Assembly: GCA_022825675.1 (NCBI GenBank) | Contig: JAJDWK010000032.1 | Span: 62,001-126,000, forward strand | Reading direction: 5' to 3' | Source of the DNA: Anaerolineae bacterium | GTDB taxonomy: Bacteria > Chloroflexota > Anaerolineae > Aggregatilineales > Phototrophicaceae | Length of the DNA stretch: 64,000 nt | Shown here: piece after piece, positions 63,117 through 64,000 of the stretch | How positions within the stretch are numbered: the first letter of the stretch is position 1 | Layout of the letters: every line of letters starts with the position of its first letter | Position numbers and translations under genes: made by a program | The notes under the pieces: model-generated | The model's database searches: none | The model's input: the letters and a program-made list of their open reading frames with translations, nothing else | Told to the model about the DNA's origin: nothing

Positions 63117-64000
63117 ATGAAGGTGACGATGGACTCCAGCCGCCCCGTGCGCACGCGTTATGCCCCCAGCCCGACTGGACCCCAACATATTGGCGGCATC
63201 CGCTCGGCGCTGTTTGCCTGGCTCTACGCGCGGCGTCATGGCGGCAAATTTATCTTGCGCATTGAAGATACCGACCAGAAACGGTCCGTGCCCGGCTCGG
63301 TTGAGATGATAGTTGACGCTTTCGATTGGCTCGGCATCAATATCGACGAAGGTCCACGGCAGGGCGGCAGCTATGGACCGTATGTGCAGTCCCAACGCCT
63401 GGAGCTGTATCAAAGTTGGGCGCGCTGGCTGGTCGCCAATGGACATGCTTACAAATGCTTCGCCAGCGCTGACGAGCTGGCGGAAATGCGCGCCGCGGGC
63501 ACGGGTTATGACCGCCGCTATCGGGATTTGCCGCCGCGGGATGCCGCCACGCTGGAGGCGCAGGGCAAGCCCTATGTCATCCGCTTCAAGATGCCCCGCA
63601 GCGGCGAGACCGCGGGCGAAGACATCATCCGCGGGCGAGTGCGCTTCCAGAATGCCAACTTGCAGGATGCGGTGCTGCTGAAATCGGACGGCTTCCCGAC
63701 CTATCACCTGGCGCATATTGTCGATGATTATCACATGGAAATCTCGCATATCACACGCGCTGTTGAGTGGCTTCCCTCATTCCCCCTGCACTTGCGCATC
63801 TGGGACGCCTTCGGCTGGGAAAAGCCGCAATTCGCCCATTTGCCCGTGCTGCTGAATCCAAACGGCAAGGGCAAGCTCAGCAAGCGCAAGGCGCAATTTG
63901 TTGACCCCAGCGGCACCAGCGTCCCGGTGCTGATAAACGAATTTATTGAAGCGGGCTACCTGCCCGAAGCGGTGCTGAACTTTCTCACCAATATCGGCTG
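63117..64000 (+). CDS. gltX: Glutamate--tRNA ligase, 3' end beyond window
   Basis: The frame is open to the window end, about 294 codons read, with no stop. From ATG 63117 it reads MKVTMDSSRPVRTRYAPSPT. The AAGGAG site is only 2 bases from this ATG, so GTG 63123 (8 bases) may be the true start. The class I HIGH motif is SPTGPQHIGGIRSALF and the KMSKS equivalent is GKGKLSKRKA near 255. FILRIEDTDQKRSV and DGFPTYHLAHIVDDYHMEI are further GluRS hallmarks. It charges tRNA-Glu and in bacteria often tRNA-Gln too; which cannot be told here. Confidence 0.95.
   Translation, partial: MKVTMDSSRPVRTRYAPSPTGPQHIGGIRSALFAWLYARRHGGKFILRIEDTDQKRSVPGSVEMIVDAFDWLGINIDEGPRQGGSYGPYVQSQRLELYQSWARWLVANGHAYKCFASADELAEMRAAGTGYDRRYRDLPPRDAATLEAQGKPYVIRFKMPRSGETAGEDIIRGRVRFQNANLQDAVLLKSDGFPTYHLAHIVDDYHMEISHITRAVEWLPSFPLHLRIWDAFGWEKPQFAHLPVLLNPNGKGKLSKRKAQFVDPSGTSVPVLINEFIEAGYLPEAVLNFLTNIG

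Noticed and set aside
1..64000. tRNA genes, CRISPR arrays, insertion sequences and prophage genes
   Set aside because: Intergenic gaps are short and none shows a tRNA-like cloverleaf or CCA end, spaced direct repeats, or a transposase or integrase reading frame.

Overview
The window looks like a chromosomal segment of a Chloroflexota bacterium, most likely class Anaerolineae (inferred, not proven). The best taxonomic signal is the left 17 kb. It holds two DUF2298 membrane proteins with the 'YYY' signature (family known from Chloroflexi and some archaea) close to a TIGR03663/Agl23-like protein, a pairing described for these lineages. The rest is a compact, moderately GC-rich chromosome in the standard code, with gaps mostly under 150 bases. 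I see no tRNA, rRNA, CRISPR array, insertion sequence or prophage gene. No gene-free stretch exceeds 300 bases; the longest are 17662-17869 (208) and 48969-49195 (227), and both carry regulatory sequence.

Layout. 1-17.7 kb: five very large polytopic membrane proteins on the plus strand (two GT39/ArnT-like, two YYY proteins, one Agl23-like protein ending in an NHL propeller). An ECF sigma factor and a zinc-finger-like anti-sigma factor sit between the fourth and fifth. This is probably a cell-surface glycosylation or polymer locus. 17.7-25.3 kb: a promoter, a leader hairpin, then nusA-rnpM(ylxR)-infB-rbfA-nrnA-like-truB-ribF, the usual translation/transcription operon but without rimP. 25.3-27.0 kb: era and two small unknown genes on the minus strand. 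27.1-34.1 kb: histidine phosphatase, mdh, MATE transporter, fmt, recJ and a DUF1385 protein. 34.1-37.5 kb: mutS and an abutting sulfotransferase, with a good sigma-70-type promoter. 37.6-44.5 kb: ROK kinase, a soluble GAF-PAS histidine kinase, a secreted glycoside-hydrolase-like protein, a secreted lectin-like protein and a PH-domain membrane protein. 44.5-53.8 kb (minus): methyltransferase, phosphohexomutase, a ClpB-like ATPase with a dead first ATPase module, a secreted esterase-CapA fusion, a response regulator lacking its phosphoacceptor aspartate, and tilS. 53.9-64 kb (plus): mreB-mreC-mreD-mrdA(PBP2), an unknown membrane protein, minC-minD-minE-rodA and the start of gltX.

How they fit together. 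The right-hand 10 kb joins elongation machinery (MreBCD, PBP2, RodA) with division-site selection (MinCDE) in one co-directional block. The left cluster and the scattered secreted proteins, sulfotransferase and hexomutase point to envelope glycan work. The most unusual items are the Clp-like protein with a degenerate NBD1, the Asp-to-Glu response regulator upstream of the esterase-CapA fusion, the nusA leader without rimP, and the sigma/anti-sigma pair inside the YYY/Agl23 cluster. All functional statements come from reading motifs by eye; no database search was run.
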